Of a DNA stretch of 64,000 bases, positions 37,219 to 46,476 are shown piece by piece. The DNA is from Agrobacterium vitis (lineage in GTDB: Bacteria; Pseudomonadota; Alphaproteobacteria; Rhizobiales; Rhizobiaceae): the NCBI RefSeq assembly GCF_013337045.2, contig NZ_CP118259.1, positions 186,001 through 250,000 of the forward strand, in the 5' to 3' direction. Made by a program: the position numbers and the translations under genes. Below the pieces are notes generated by a model, which saw nothing but the letters and a program-made list of their open reading frames with translations, made no database searches and had not been told where the DNA came from. Each line of letters starts with the position of its first letter. Within the stretch, counting starts at the first letter, position 1.

Positions 37219-38432
37219 TGAAGTGCCAGATCATTAATGCTGAGCAGAGAGTCCATGATGGAAACGACGAGGGTTCCAATGGTGAGCCCCATAAAGATAG
37301 TAATTGCAGGACTAAGCAGTGTCATGAAGCGATCGATTTTCTGCTTTGTAACCGCGTCTACAGCGCGAGCGGCATCCGCGAGCGCCTTTGGCAATCGGTT
37401 CGCGTCTTCACCTGCCTGAACAAATGAAACGCTAATACGGTCGAGCGTCCCTGAACTTGCAATCGCTTTCGAAAGCGATTGCCCAGTCAAGACGTCATCT
37501 CTGACTTGAATGAGCGCGGTCCGAAGAGCGGGATGGGTAACAACCTGCGCCGCTAAATTCAGGGACAAGTCCATATTGACCTTGTTCTCGAGCAGCAGCG
37601 ACAACGTTTGCATATACCGCGAACGCGCAATGCTTAACAAGACCGGCCCCAATCCTGGAGATTTGAGTCCGACAGAGTTAATCCAAGCTCGACCGCCAGC
37701 GGTCATCAACAAACATCCACATGATGCTAAGCTTGAAAACAGCGTGAGCAGGCTAAGGACGGGACTATCTGTCAGCATGCTGTGGACATCGGCCAATAAG
37801 GCCAACAATACAGGTGGCGTTGTGCCCGTTCCTTCGAACAGAGGCTGAAGAGCGGGTACCAACGTGAACGTAATAACTAAAAGCGCGCCAATCAAAACGG
37901 TCAGAAGTAGAGCCGGATATACAAGCGCACTTTGAAATTCCGACCGTTGAAGGCGCAAGTCAGCGTACATGGTTGAGATCGCCCCAACCGTTTCATGCAT
38001 TCGTCCGCTCGCCTCCCCAGCCATCAGCAACGCGGTGACCGTAGGATCGACATCAAGCCGTTCCGAAAGAGCTTTCGATAGATTTTGGCCGCCAGCTACA
38101 GCGTTGTAAATTTCGGCGTAGATGGCCCGATATCGATTCTTGGGTTCTGTTTCGGCAGCCAGTTTGAATGCTGCGTTGACGGTCAAACCTGCGCCAAGCA
38201 GCAGGTGTATAGACGCGAAAAGCCGTTCCACGTCCATTGCGCGTGCTGACGCCCCTCGTCTTGGGCCAGAATGTGCCTTTTCCGCATCTCCCGCCGGTTC
38301 GAGAAGATAGGGCTGCAGCCCTTTCGTCGAAAGCAGGCGTGCGGCATCCGAACGATCAACAGCATCTATATAACCGCGTTCTTCGCGTCCTTCAGACGTA
38401 ATCGATACATATCGAAACCGTGAACCCGTCAT
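37215..38432 (-). CDS. gspF: T2SS inner-membrane platform protein GspF
   Basis: A 405-residue polytopic platform protein with two repeated T2SSF domains: residues about 65-190 with AGLTVNAAFKLAAETEP, and about 270-390 with LENKVNMDLSLNLAAQV. Three membrane spans include LLLTVLIGALLVITFTLVPAL and the C-terminal FMGLTIGTLVVSIMDSLL. ATG at 38432 gives the family-typical MTGSRFRYVSI start; the frame opens 30 bases earlier. GspF couples the GspE motor to pseudopilus growth. Confidence 0.9.
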   Translation of the reverse strand: MTGSRFRYVSITSEGREERGYIDAVDRSDAARLLSTKGLQPYLLEPAGDAEKAHSGPRRGASARAMDVERLFASIHLLLGAGLTVNAAFKLAAETEPKNRYRAIYAEIYNAVAGGQNLSKALSERLDVDPTVTALLMAGEASGRMHETVGAISTMYADLRLQRSEFQSALVYPALLLTVLIGALLVITFTLVPALQPLFEGTGTTPPVLLALLADVHSMLTDSPVLSLLTLFSSLASCGCLLMTAGGRAWINSVGLKSPGLGPVLLSIARSRYMQTLSLLLENKVNMDLSLNLAAQVVTHPALRTALIQVRDDVLTGQSLSKAIASSGTLDRISVSFVQAGEDANRLPKALADAARAVDAVTKQKIDRFMTLLSPAITIFMGLTIGTLVVSIMDSLLSINDLALQ

Positions 38433-38501
38433 GGTAAACCTATCTGCGACATGATTGACCATCCAGGCCTGATGTCATCCGTCCGCACCCGGCCAAAAAT
38501 T

Positions 38502-40121
38502 CTAGCCAGCGGTTGGATCCTGTTGAATGACACGCAGCACCTCGTCTCGTGTTGTCACATTCTGCTCGACAAGATCGTTTGCGAAAGCATTCAGCGACTT
38601 GGTGCCCGACGCTTGAACTGCGGTCCGCAGGGCCTGCTCTGTTGCACGTCGGTCGATCATAGATTTCAACTCAGCATCGATCTCGACAATTTCATAAGCG
38701 ACAGTGCGACCTGAATATCCGGTTCCTCCGCATCGGTCACAGCTCTCGTCCGAAACAACATCTAGATGTTTGCAAGATCGTCGTAGAAGGCGTTGCGCAA
38801 TGACCAATTTAGTCGTTGCAGAAATGAGATAAGGATCGACGCCAATATCTTGTAAGCGTGTGACTGCGCCGACAGCGTCGTTGGTATGAAGGGTCGTCAA
38901 AACCAGATGGCCTGTCAAAGCAGCCTGTAGGGCGATTTGCGCTGTCTCTCGATCTCGAATTTCACCCACAAGGATAATATCCGGATCTTGTCGTAGCACC
39001 GATCGCAGAGCCTTTGGAAAGTCCAGACCAATGTCTTGATTGACCTGAAGTTGCGTAATCCCCTCCATCCGATATTCAACCGGGTCTTCGATGGTAAAGA
39101 TTTTAACGCCCGGCCGGTTCAAAGTAGCGATGAGCGCATACAGTGTCGTTGTCTTACCGCTACCGGTTGGACCAGTCACGATAATCAGACCATTCGGCGA
39201 CTGACTTGCCTTCCTAAGCCTGTCGATGTCAGCCGGTCGATAACCGAGGCCTTCTAGTGTCGTGACGCCAGCAGAGTGGCGCAAAAGCCTGAGCACAATA
39301 GTTTCTCCGTGCACGGAGGGAACAGTAGACACACGAAAATCCACCTCCTGCCCACGAATTGATAGCCGCATGCGCCCATCTTGAGGAATGCGCCTCTCGG
39401 CAATGTTGAGAGAAGACAGAATTTTTATTCGCGTCGTCAAGCCGGCTAGCATCGGTTTGGGCAATGTCTGAACGACATGAAGGACCCCATCCACTCGGTT
39501 GCGGATCCTGATCTGATCGCTCAGGGGTTCGATGTGAATATCAGTCGAACCGGTCTCGTAGGCTAGCTGAGCCATCTGTGTCACGAGATTTACAATGGGT
39601 GCCTCCAGCGCAAGATCTTTCAAGCGGGCGACATCATCGCTCTCCATCGCTTGGCTTTCTATCCTCGGAGCTGCAAGGGGCATCTCGGTCTCACGTTTCA
39701 AGACCTCCACAGCATCTTGGATCGCTTTGCGGGTAGCGGCTCTGACATCGATGGGCTTTTCGAAGTACAGTTCGTTGAGAGATATTGCGCCTTGATCCAG
39801 AGGATTGGCCATAGCCATCACCACGCGGTTATCCACGACCTCGACCGGCAGAAGACCTGTAGAACGAGCATAGTCCAGATTGTAGTCTGCGAGCAGTGCT
39901 TCATTTGGGCTTGCGAGCGATATACCGGGCTTACGGAGATAGCCGGACAGCAATTCTACCAGCCTGACATCCGTTGCCACACCCAGTTCAGTGATGATGA
40001 CATCGAGAGGTAGTCGGCTTGTCCTTACAGCCGTCTTCAGTCGGCTGATTGACTCGTTTCCCAGTCCCCCTTCCGCTTCAAGAAACTTAAAAAAGCTGTC
40101 ATATCCAGCTTGTGCCGCCAT
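38502..40121 (-). CDS. gspE: T2SS ATPase GspE
   Basis: The cytoplasmic secretion ATPase, 539 residues. N-terminal N1E-type domains bind GspL. The motor has Walker A GPTGSGKTTTLYA, the Asp box with IFTIEDPVEYR, Walker B VLRQDPDIILVGEIRD and a His box ALTGHLVLTTLHTNDA. The zinc region keeps only part of the usual four-Cys pattern (CKHLDVVSDESCDRC). It directly follows gspK. Confidence 0.94.
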   Translation of the reverse strand: MAAQAGYDSFFKFLEAEGGLGNESISRLKTAVRTSRLPLDVIITELGVATDVRLVELLSGYLRKPGISLASPNEALLADYNLDYARSTGLLPVEVVDNRVVMAMANPLDQGAISLNELYFEKPIDVRAATRKAIQDAVEVLKRETEMPLAAPRIESQAMESDDVARLKDLALEAPIVNLVTQMAQLAYETGSTDIHIEPLSDQIRIRNRVDGVLHVVQTLPKPMLAGLTTRIKILSSLNIAERRIPQDGRMRLSIRGQEVDFRVSTVPSVHGETIVLRLLRHSAGVTTLEGLGYRPADIDRLRKASQSPNGLIIVTGPTGSGKTTTLYALIATLNRPGVKIFTIEDPVEYRMEGITQLQVNQDIGLDFPKALRSVLRQDPDIILVGEIRDRETAQIALQAALTGHLVLTTLHTNDAVGAVTRLQDIGVDPYLISATTKLVIAQRLLRRSCKHLDVVSDESCDRCGGTGYSGRTVAYEIVEIDAELKSMIDRRATEQALRTAVQASGTKSLNAFANDLVEQNVTTRDEVLRVIQQDPTAG

Positions 40122-40997
40122 TCAGCTCCCTCCTTTCAGCAAGGTTTGAAGCTCGCCGGGGCATGAAGCGACGCTCAGGATCAATTGATCTCGAGCCACC
40201 TTTGTAATTGGCCGCTGAACTTTCTGCTTCACGAAGGGAACACGGGCTTTGCCAGAAGGCAAGGACAACACAAATGTATACTGGGTCCCAAAGTCGCGAC
40301 CTGGAGAAAATTCGATAATGTTAACTGTCGCGCTTTCCGCATTAAAGGCGGAAACCAAATCCGTGTTGCTTTGGGATAAAGCGCGAGCCAAACGTACATC
40401 CAATGAAGCTGGGCTTATGCCACCAGTTTTATTGTCGACCGTGAAAATCAATGGCACCAAGGATTTCTCGAAGTCGCTCATCGTGATGATGTCCTCGAGA
40501 TCGACGACCGACAGGAATTCTTTGGATGGAGTGCCCTGTTGGATGGATTGTCCCGCTCCCCCGCTTGATGCGTCGGTTATGCCAGCCAGTCGCTGTGCTG
40601 TCGCATTCGCCAAATCTTCACTTCTGCCCAAAGCAGTAAAGGCCCTGGTGATTTGTTGCGGTTGACCGGCATTCAAGTCAACAAGGCTCGCTGTTTGTTG
40701 AAAGGAGACGAGAAGGTCAGACTTTTGCAATTTGCACTGCCACCACTCCTGACCAGGTCTCCGCTTGTCTTCAAAGAGATAGGCGACCCGTGCTACGCCG
40801 ATGATCTGTTGCCCCATCTCAAAACGTTCCTGTGCAGATATCGCAGCTGAAACGGAGACCCTGTTCGTCTGCGAAAGTATTGCCAGGACCGAAGCGATCA
40901 ATAAGACAAACAGCAGAACGGCGACGAGTGCAAATCCCTCATCACCGCTTTTTGCGCCGATTTTCCAGGCTCGTGATGGAATAAGGAACCAAGCCAT
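40122..40997 (-). CDS. gspK: T2SS minor pseudopilin GspK
   Basis: A 291-residue pseudopilin. After a charged leader the cleavage site is DEGFALVAVLLFVLLIASVLAIL, lacking Glu+5 as is normal for GspK, which caps the pseudopilus. A large alpha-domain insert follows (ITRAFTALGRSEDLANATAQRLAG). ATG at 40997 is two bases after the preceding stop; a GTG at 41018 within that gene is an alternative start. Confidence 0.85.
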   Translation of the reverse strand: MAWFLIPSRAWKIGAKSGDEGFALVAVLLFVLLIASVLAILSQTNRVSVSAAISAQERFEMGQQIIGVARVAYLFEDKRRPGQEWWQCKLQKSDLLVSFQQTASLVDLNAGQPQQITRAFTALGRSEDLANATAQRLAGITDASSGGAGQSIQQGTPSKEFLSVVDLEDIITMSDFEKSLVPLIFTVDNKTGGISPASLDVRLARALSQSNTDLVSAFNAESATVNIIEFSPGRDFGTQYTFVLSLPSGKARVPFVKQKVQRPITKVARDQLILSVASCPGELQTLLKGGS

Positions 40998-40999
40998 TC

Positions 41000-41554
41000 T
41001 CAGGGACAACTTTCGCACTTGGTGAGGTCGGGGTAGAGGTAAAGAGTGACGGCCGAAGTGGACAGATTGACCGGCTGAAGCTCAACAGCGTTCCTGTTAA
41101 TGCGGACGATTTTTGCCCCCGCAAATTCGTCCCCAACCTGCAACCATCGCAGTTCGCCATTTGCCGACGCCAATAAAGCCATCCAAATCCGATCGTCACC
41201 GGATATTCCGAGAACCTTCAGATTTTGCTCAAAATTGATGTCGGGCGCCATGCGTTGAGGTGCGTTCAAGACAGCATTATTGGCTCCTGTGTCGACGAGC
41301 GGCGCCATAACGACCATCGGCGGTGGTTGTGGTTTTACAAACGGCCGGCGCGTGGGAGACGTCAAAGGACGAGCAGTTATTTCAAGGAGATTGAGTTCCT
41401 GATCGACTGGACCGACGGCAGATGTCGCTGACGTCGTTTCCCGTTTTGATACTGGTTGAAGCGGAGATATGGTGATCGGAAAGGCGATCGCTGTGAGGAG
41501 CGATAGAATTGCGAGGCCGAAAGCACCTATCATGAGAATCTGACGCTGGTGCAT
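41000..41554 (-). CDS. T2SS GspC/GspN-like inner-membrane protein
   Basis: A 184-residue bitopic protein: one N-terminal membrane span (ILMIGAFGLAILSLLTAIAF), a Pro-rich linker, then a small beta domain with LKVLGISGDDRIWMALL, LRWLQVGDEFAGAKIVRI and AVTLYLYPD that resembles the HR domain of GspC, which contacts the secretin. No PDZ domain follows. It starts right after the gspM stop with GGAGATAGG upstream. It probably provides the GspC function in this otherwise gspC-less cluster. The assignment between C and N is uncertain. Confidence 0.75.
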   Translation of the reverse strand: MHQRQILMIGAFGLAILSLLTAIAFPITISPLQPVSKRETTSATSAVGPVDQELNLLEITARPLTSPTRRPFVKPQPPPMVVMAPLVDTGANNAVLNAPQRMAPDINFEQNLKVLGISGDDRIWMALLASANGELRWLQVGDEFAGAKIVRINRNAVELQPVNLSTSAVTLYLYPDLTKCESCP

Positions 41555-41555
41555 T

Positions 41556-42149
41556 TTACCTATCTCCGGGCGGGAAGGTATTTGCCGCACCGAAGAGATC
41601 CAGTGTGACATTGATATTCAAATCACCTTCCACACCGCCTGGTGTAAAACTGGAGCCCAGCGTCAACGAGCCGATGAACACGGGAGGGATTGTTTGCTCA
41701 AGCTCAAGCAAAACGGATTGTATAGTTTCGAACGAACCGTAAGCGTTGACCCTTAGTCCAACTAACTTGACGTTCGGCAATGCCTTGGACGGAATGTCAT
41801 TGATCGTGTTGATCTGCAAACCGTGCCGCGCTGCCGACGCTTTCAGGATGCCATTGATCTCCGCACGAATGATTTCATCGGTTTCGCCGCGGAACACTAG
41901 CCCGCTGACCTGATCTGTCGGCTCGGTCGGCGTCAGTTTCAGCTGCTCTGCAGATGCTATAATCGTCTGGTAGAGACCCAGACGGCGGCGAGCGTCGTCG
42001 ATTTGCGAAAGACCTGAAATTGCATTCTCAATCGCACCAAAAACAATCGATAGAGCGCATATAGCGGCGGCGAGGCCACATATCAGGAGGATCAAACGCC
42101 TCTGTCCTATGTCCAGACTGAGAACCAACGCTGTGAACCGTTGCCGCAT
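41556..42149 (-). CDS. gspM: T2SS assembly protein GspM
   Basis: A 197-residue inner-membrane protein with one N-terminal span (LILLICGLAAAICALSIVFGA) followed by a coiled-coil stretch (ISGLSQIDDARRRLGLYQTII) and a ferredoxin-like periplasmic domain, the normal GspM layout. It is three bases after gspL and ends against the next start codon. GspM partners GspL and stabilises the platform. Confidence 0.85.
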   Translation of the reverse strand: MRQRFTALVLSLDIGQRRLILLICGLAAAICALSIVFGAIENAISGLSQIDDARRRLGLYQTIIASAEQLKLTPTEPTDQVSGLVFRGETDEIIRAEINGILKASAARHGLQINTINDIPSKALPNVKLVGLRVNAYGSFETIQSVLLELEQTIPPVFIGSLTLGSSFTPGGVEGDLNINVTLDLFGAANTFPPGDR

Positions 42150-42152
42150 CGT

Positions 42153-43187
42153 TTAACGCCTCATGCTCATCGAAAAGCGATCCGCATCAAATCCGACTGC
42201 GCGAGCGATACCGGAGGAAAACGTCACATCAAAGAATGAGCCGGTCTTTTGCAGTCGTCCGGGAAGCGACGCTGCCGATTTCGAAAGGCCGGCAATCTCA
42301 ACCTTGGCGTCGGCAATTTTTAGCTCGGTCAAAAAAGTATCATCTGGCAATGTACGTGTCAGCGCCTCGACTGTCTTCAACACATCGCCATTGGTAACGC
42401 TGCGTGCCCGAAGCGCGACGACGAGGTTTCTCCTTTCTTGGCTTGTGTCGATTATCTTTCGCGCCGCTTTCGCCTTCGGTTCAATCTCAGTTATCGCAGA
42501 TTGCAATTCGTAAAGTCGCGCATTTACACGAATGCTGAAGGTAAATGCTGCGGCGGCGATCGTAAGACAGATGAAGGCTGGCATGAGAAACCGTCGCGAC
42601 ATCTGCATCATATCACCAACAACAGATGGCTTGATCGGGAGGCCGGCTGTCGCCTTTACCCGATAAGTTTGCGAACCATGCTTCACAAATATGCGGCGAA
42701 CTTTCAGCTTGTTATCGGAAAGAAACGTGTCGAGTCTCTCGAAAACTCGTCTTTTTGCGAGGAAGTAGCCTTTCCCGGCGCTCTCGGAGGAAAACCGCTC
42801 CAAAATGGTAACAACCGCTTCGGGCCGAAAAGGCGTATTGTTGCAAATGTCCAGTTCGGCCATCGGCAGCAAAATCGACGATGGCAGCCTGTGCTCAAGA
42901 AGATCGCGCCTTACAACGACGTCTTCATCTAGAACGACATCGACCATCGTTGCCGAAATCGCCCGAATGTGCCTTCGCCAACCACGTGCCGAGCGCCGTT
43001 CTTGAGGTTTCGCGCCCGTCTTAGTGATGGCGCTATGTGTCACTAAAACACCCAGATCGCCTTCGCTTTGCAAGGATTGATCCGTTCGACGCAAAGCTGC
43101 GCTGAAATATGCTAGTCCGTCGCACAAATCAGACCAAAGCCCTGCGCCGGACGTGATCCAATCAGGGAAGATCGTGATCTTCACCAT
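42153..43187 (-). CDS. gspL: T2SS assembly protein GspL
   Basis: A 344-residue protein with a cytoplasmic actin-like half that binds GspE, a single membrane span (FLMPAFICLTIAAAAFTFSI, about 205-225) and a periplasmic ferredoxin-like domain near the C-terminus (TLPDDTFLTELKIADAKVEIAGL). ATG at 43187 overlaps the gspG end by 26 bp; a TTG at 43214 is the first codon of the open frame. Sequence is diverged but position and layout are clear. Confidence 0.83.
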   Translation of the reverse strand: MVKITIFPDWITSGAGLWSDLCDGLAYFSAALRRTDQSLQSEGDLGVLVTHSAITKTGAKPQERRSARGWRRHIRAISATMVDVVLDEDVVVRRDLLEHRLPSSILLPMAELDICNNTPFRPEAVVTILERFSSESAGKGYFLAKRRVFERLDTFLSDNKLKVRRIFVKHGSQTYRVKATAGLPIKPSVVGDMMQMSRRFLMPAFICLTIAAAAFTFSIRVNARLYELQSAITEIEPKAKAARKIIDTSQERRNLVVALRARSVTNGDVLKTVEALTRTLPDDTFLTELKIADAKVEIAGLSKSAASLPGRLQKTGSFFDVTFSSGIARAVGFDADRFSMSMRR

Positions 43188-43617
43188 CGCCCCCTTCTTT
43201 TCCGTCGCGTCCAAAAGAAATCACAAGAGGTCCCTGGCCTGCTTCTGTAAGCTTATAAACGTAGGCATGCCCCCAAGGATCCTTGAGACTATCAGCGCCT
43301 TTCAGATACGGACCGTTCCAGACTTTCGCACTGGCAGGCGCTACGGAAAGTGCTGAAAGTCCCTCGTTCTGCGAAGGATAGGTTCCGGTATCGAGGTAAT
43401 ACAGTTCCAGGGCCGATTGAATGTTGTGTATCTGTGTCTTTGCGCTCTCGACTTTTGCCGTGTCGAGATAACGTAGCACCCGAGGCGCAACAAGGCCGAT
43501 CAACAGCCCCATAATCGCGACGACAACAAGCAATTCGACGAGGGAAAATCCTGCGTCCGAATAGCTTTCATCCTGGTTGGATCTGTTCGTCTTGATGTCG
43601 GCTGATATCGCTTGCAT
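43162..43617 (-). CDS. gspG: T2SS major pseudopilin GspG
   Basis: The main pseudopilus subunit, 151 residues. It has a 23-residue leader, processing site AG^FSLVELLVVVAIMGLL with Glu+5, then VESAKTQIHNIQSALELYYLDTGTYPS and the family-typical DPWGHAYVYK and FGRDGKEGGDGEDHD calcium-site tail. The adjacent peptidase gene should process it. Confidence 0.95.
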   Translation of the reverse strand: MQAISADIKTNRSNQDESYSDAGFSLVELLVVVAIMGLLIGLVAPRVLRYLDTAKVESAKTQIHNIQSALELYYLDTGTYPSQNEGLSALSVAPASAKVWNGPYLKGADSLKDPWGHAYVYKLTEAGQGPLVISFGRDGKEGGDGEDHDLP

Positions 43618-43653
43618 GAATGCCACCTGGTGAAAAGGCTAGTCGATAGCCAT

Positions 43654-44109
43654 CTATTGCGTAAACCATACACTGGCTGCGGAAGCACAGAGGAAGGGAC
43701 CAAAAGGAAGCCGGAACGTCCGCAGATTCAAGGCTGGCCGTCTGACCTTTGCTGCCAAGACCACGAAAAGTCCCGAACAACTGGCAATCGCCAGGAACAT
43801 TGCGAGCGCGTCCAATTTAATCCAGCAACCGATTGCAGCTGCAAGTTTAACGTCCCCCATCCCTAGGCCAACACGCGCCGTCAATCTGCTGTGAACAAGT
43901 CGGATGATCAAAAACAGTCCGCCGAAGACAAAGACCGACAATCCAACATCGGTGTATGTCCTAAATCCTTGCAAAAAAGAAATCGTAGCACCAGTCACCC
44001 CGAGGCAAAGGCTAAACACCTGGGGGATGCGCAGCGTCTTTATGTCAACCGCGCTGATGACGAGCAATTGCCCCACGAACAACACGTTCATCCAATCAAA
44101 GGCCGTCAT
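43654..44109 (-). CDS. gspO: Prepilin peptidase (A24 family, short form)
   Basis: An aspartic prepilin peptidase of 151 residues that cleaves the pseudopilin leaders. The two catalytic Asp sites are in AVDIKTLRIPQ and GLGMGDVKLAAAIG. It lacks the N-terminal methylase domain found in full-size GspO/PilD, as in CpaA-type peptidases. It overlaps the gspD stop by four bases (ATGA), so its dedication to this T2SS is likely. Confidence 0.85.
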   Translation of the reverse strand: MTAFDWMNVLFVGQLLVISAVDIKTLRIPQVFSLCLGVTGATISFLQGFRTYTDVGLSVFVFGGLFLIIRLVHSRLTARVGLGMGDVKLAAAIGCWIKLDALAMFLAIASCSGLFVVLAAKVRRPALNLRTFRLPFGPFLCASAASVWFTQ

Positions 44110-46202
44110 TGTGCGATCCGTTTGATGTCCTGACGCATTCGCTGACCATTGGTCTGCGATTGCCCCCGTTCGAATTGACCACGGAATTCAGCGGTGATGT
44201 CTCGGGCCTGTTGGACATCCTGTACGATCCTCGGTCTTATAAAGATGACGAGTTCTGTGCGGGAAATCGTGTCGGTTTTGGACTTGAATGCCGAACCTAA
44301 TACAGGAATGTCCCCGAACACCGGAACCTTCTTATCGGCAATGCTTTTCCGCTCCTGAATAAGTCCACCGAGGGCAATGCTTTCACCGTCACTCACGACA
44401 ACGCGGGTGGAAATCTTACGCTGCTGGATCGTCGGGCTGTCGATGCCTGACGTCGTTGTTTGCGTGACGTTGCTTGCTTCCTGTTTGATATCGAGCGTCA
44501 CGCGCCCCGACGTGTTGATACGCGGCGTGACGGCGAGAATGATACCCGTATCTTTTAACTCGACCGAATTGACGATAGCGGAGTTGGCAGACGTCGTGCT
44601 GGTGCTCGACTGCGTGATGGTCGGCACCTGATCGCCGACCTGGAGTGTCGCTGCCTGGTTGTTAATCACCATGAGGCTCGGAGAAGATATCACTTTGACT
44701 TTCGTCACCGTGGACAGCGCATTCAAGGCTGTCTGTACATCTCCGGAAATATGTGTCCAGGCAAAGCCAGGATAGGCTGCGGATGCCGCGCCTGAAGCAA
44801 GATCGGAAAAACCAACGCCGTTTGCACCGTGATCGAGATACCACCGTATCCCAAATTGAAGTTGATCATTCAGAGTGACCTCGGCAATGATGGCCTCAAG
44901 GAAAACCTGAACGGGCATCACATCGACCTGACGGAGAATTTGCTCTATCCGCTTATATTGGCGTGGGGTCGTTGAAATCAGCAAAGAGTTGTTCTGGTTG
45001 TCGGCGACGATTTTCGGGACGCTTTCGGTGCTCATGCCAGCGACCTCAGCCAGCATGTCGCCGTTTGTCGTCGCCAAAGATGTTGCAGTGTCAGCCGTGG
45101 CTGCAAGATTCGGCGCTACATTGCTTTTTGATTCCGCTCCCTTGCCTTTCTGGTTTATGACGTTCTGCAGGACCTCCGCTAATTCAGAGGCGGACCGGTT
45201 TTGGATTTGGTAGACGAAAAGTTGCTCGTCATTGTTTTGAGCAACAGCGTCGAGTTTGGCGATCCATGCCTGAATTTTGCTGAGGTAAGCCGGTCTTGAG
45301 GTAATAACCAGGACAGCATTCAATCTGGAATTCGGGATAAATCTTATCACCTTTCCATTTGGCCCGTCCCCCGCCCCGAACACAGAGGTGAGTTCCTTGG
45401 CTACGTCCTGAGGCTTTGATGTCTTTAAAGGATAGATCGCCGTCGACATTCCCTTCATCCAATCGACGTCAAATACCCCAATCGTGTCGCGAAGAGCAGA
45501 GAGCTCACTGCCGTCACCGGCGACAATGATGTAATTTCTTTCTGGATCCGTTCTCAGGACCGCATTCGGGCGTCCGGTTTTTTCGATGATGTCCTTCATA
45601 TCATCCGCCGAAATGTATTTCAGCTGAATGACTTCCATTTTGGTTCCGGGCCCCTTGGTCGATGCAGAGCCAGACATAACGGAGGTGTTGGAGAGGGCGC
45701 TACTGGAGGGAACGATGGCATACTGACCATTTTTTTGAACAAGAGCAGCGTTGTTCATCGACAAAGCCACTTCAAAGATGTTCAGAAGGCTTTTTTTATC
45801 GACGGGTTCACTGGTTTGAACGGTTACGTTTCCCGACACATTTGGGTCGATAACATAGGTATAGCCCATGATGTCGCCCAGAACCCGTTTTGAGGCCTGA
45901 GCAACGGGCGCATTCACCAGGTTGATTGTGTAGCTTTGTCCGCCACCTGATGTGGTCTCTTCCACGACACCAGGCTGCTGTGCTGTGGTAAACTGACCCG
46001 TTCCGGGAACGGCGAAGCCTGAAACGGATTGTCCACCGTTAGAAGGCCGGATAGGAGCAGATTTTGAGGCGATGACCGTGTGTTGACGCCCATCCGTGCC
46101 CACACCTTCCATCAACGAGTCCCAGCGGTCGTTGCTGTTTTCAGACGCGCAGCCAAACAACAAAACAGCCGATAGGCTGAAAACAACGCTTTTGATATCC
46201 AC
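44106..46202 (-). CDS. gspD: T2SS secretin GspD with lipoprotein signal
   Basis: The outer-membrane secretin, 698 residues. The N-terminus MDIKSVVFSLSAVLLFGCASE has a lipobox with C18 in place of an ordinary Sec signal peptide. The N0 domain (SYTINLVNAPVAQASKRVLGDIMG) and N1-N3 repeats follow (LKYISADDMKDIIEKTGRPN, VYQIQNRSASELAEVLQNVI). The secretin core shows QVGDQVPTITQ, TGIILAVTPRI and LGGLIQERKS with VPVFGDIPVLGSAF. No pilotin or GspS gene is present, which fits a self-piloted liposecretin as known for HxcQ. It is the first gene of the T2SS operon. Confidence 0.93.
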   Translation of the reverse strand: MDIKSVVFSLSAVLLFGCASENSNDRWDSLMEGVGTDGRQHTVIASKSAPIRPSNGGQSVSGFAVPGTGQFTTAQQPGVVEETTSGGGQSYTINLVNAPVAQASKRVLGDIMGYTYVIDPNVSGNVTVQTSEPVDKKSLLNIFEVALSMNNAALVQKNGQYAIVPSSSALSNTSVMSGSASTKGPGTKMEVIQLKYISADDMKDIIEKTGRPNAVLRTDPERNYIIVAGDGSELSALRDTIGVFDVDWMKGMSTAIYPLKTSKPQDVAKELTSVFGAGDGPNGKVIRFIPNSRLNAVLVITSRPAYLSKIQAWIAKLDAVAQNNDEQLFVYQIQNRSASELAEVLQNVINQKGKGAESKSNVAPNLAATADTATSLATTNGDMLAEVAGMSTESVPKIVADNQNNSLLISTTPRQYKRIEQILRQVDVMPVQVFLEAIIAEVTLNDQLQFGIRWYLDHGANGVGFSDLASGAASAAYPGFAWTHISGDVQTALNALSTVTKVKVISSPSLMVINNQAATLQVGDQVPTITQSSTSTTSANSAIVNSVELKDTGIILAVTPRINTSGRVTLDIKQEASNVTQTTTSGIDSPTIQQRKISTRVVVSDGESIALGGLIQERKSIADKKVPVFGDIPVLGSAFKSKTDTISRTELVIFIRPRIVQDVQQARDITAEFRGQFERGQSQTNGQRMRQDIKRIAQ

Positions 46203-46320
46203 CGCATGATCCCACCCTATGCCCCTGCAACCCTATCGTTATGATTGTGGAATAAGGAGTCTGAATCCTTGCTGCCGTGTATTTGGTCCACAGTTTAATT
46301 TTGGAATTTCCCGGTAAAAA

Positions 46321-46339
46321 TTGTTATAGTTTATAACTA
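46321..46339. promoter_or_regulatory. Possible operator in the gspD-rhs divergent promoter region
   Basis: The 274-bp AT-rich spacer between the divergent gspD and rhs genes holds the short dyad GTTATAgttTATAAC. Its central position would suit a regulator controlling both directions. No -35/-10 pair can be assigned with confidence. Confidence 0.3.
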
Positions 46340-46476
46340 TATGTCGTTTTGTAAATAATATTTTTCCTTCCCTCTTTACATCTCCAAAATCCTGAATACG
46401 GTCCGACTGTCATTGCTGGGGATAGCAGTGATATTTGAGATTTTATATATTTCTATTTTAGCGTGGGGACGCTTAC

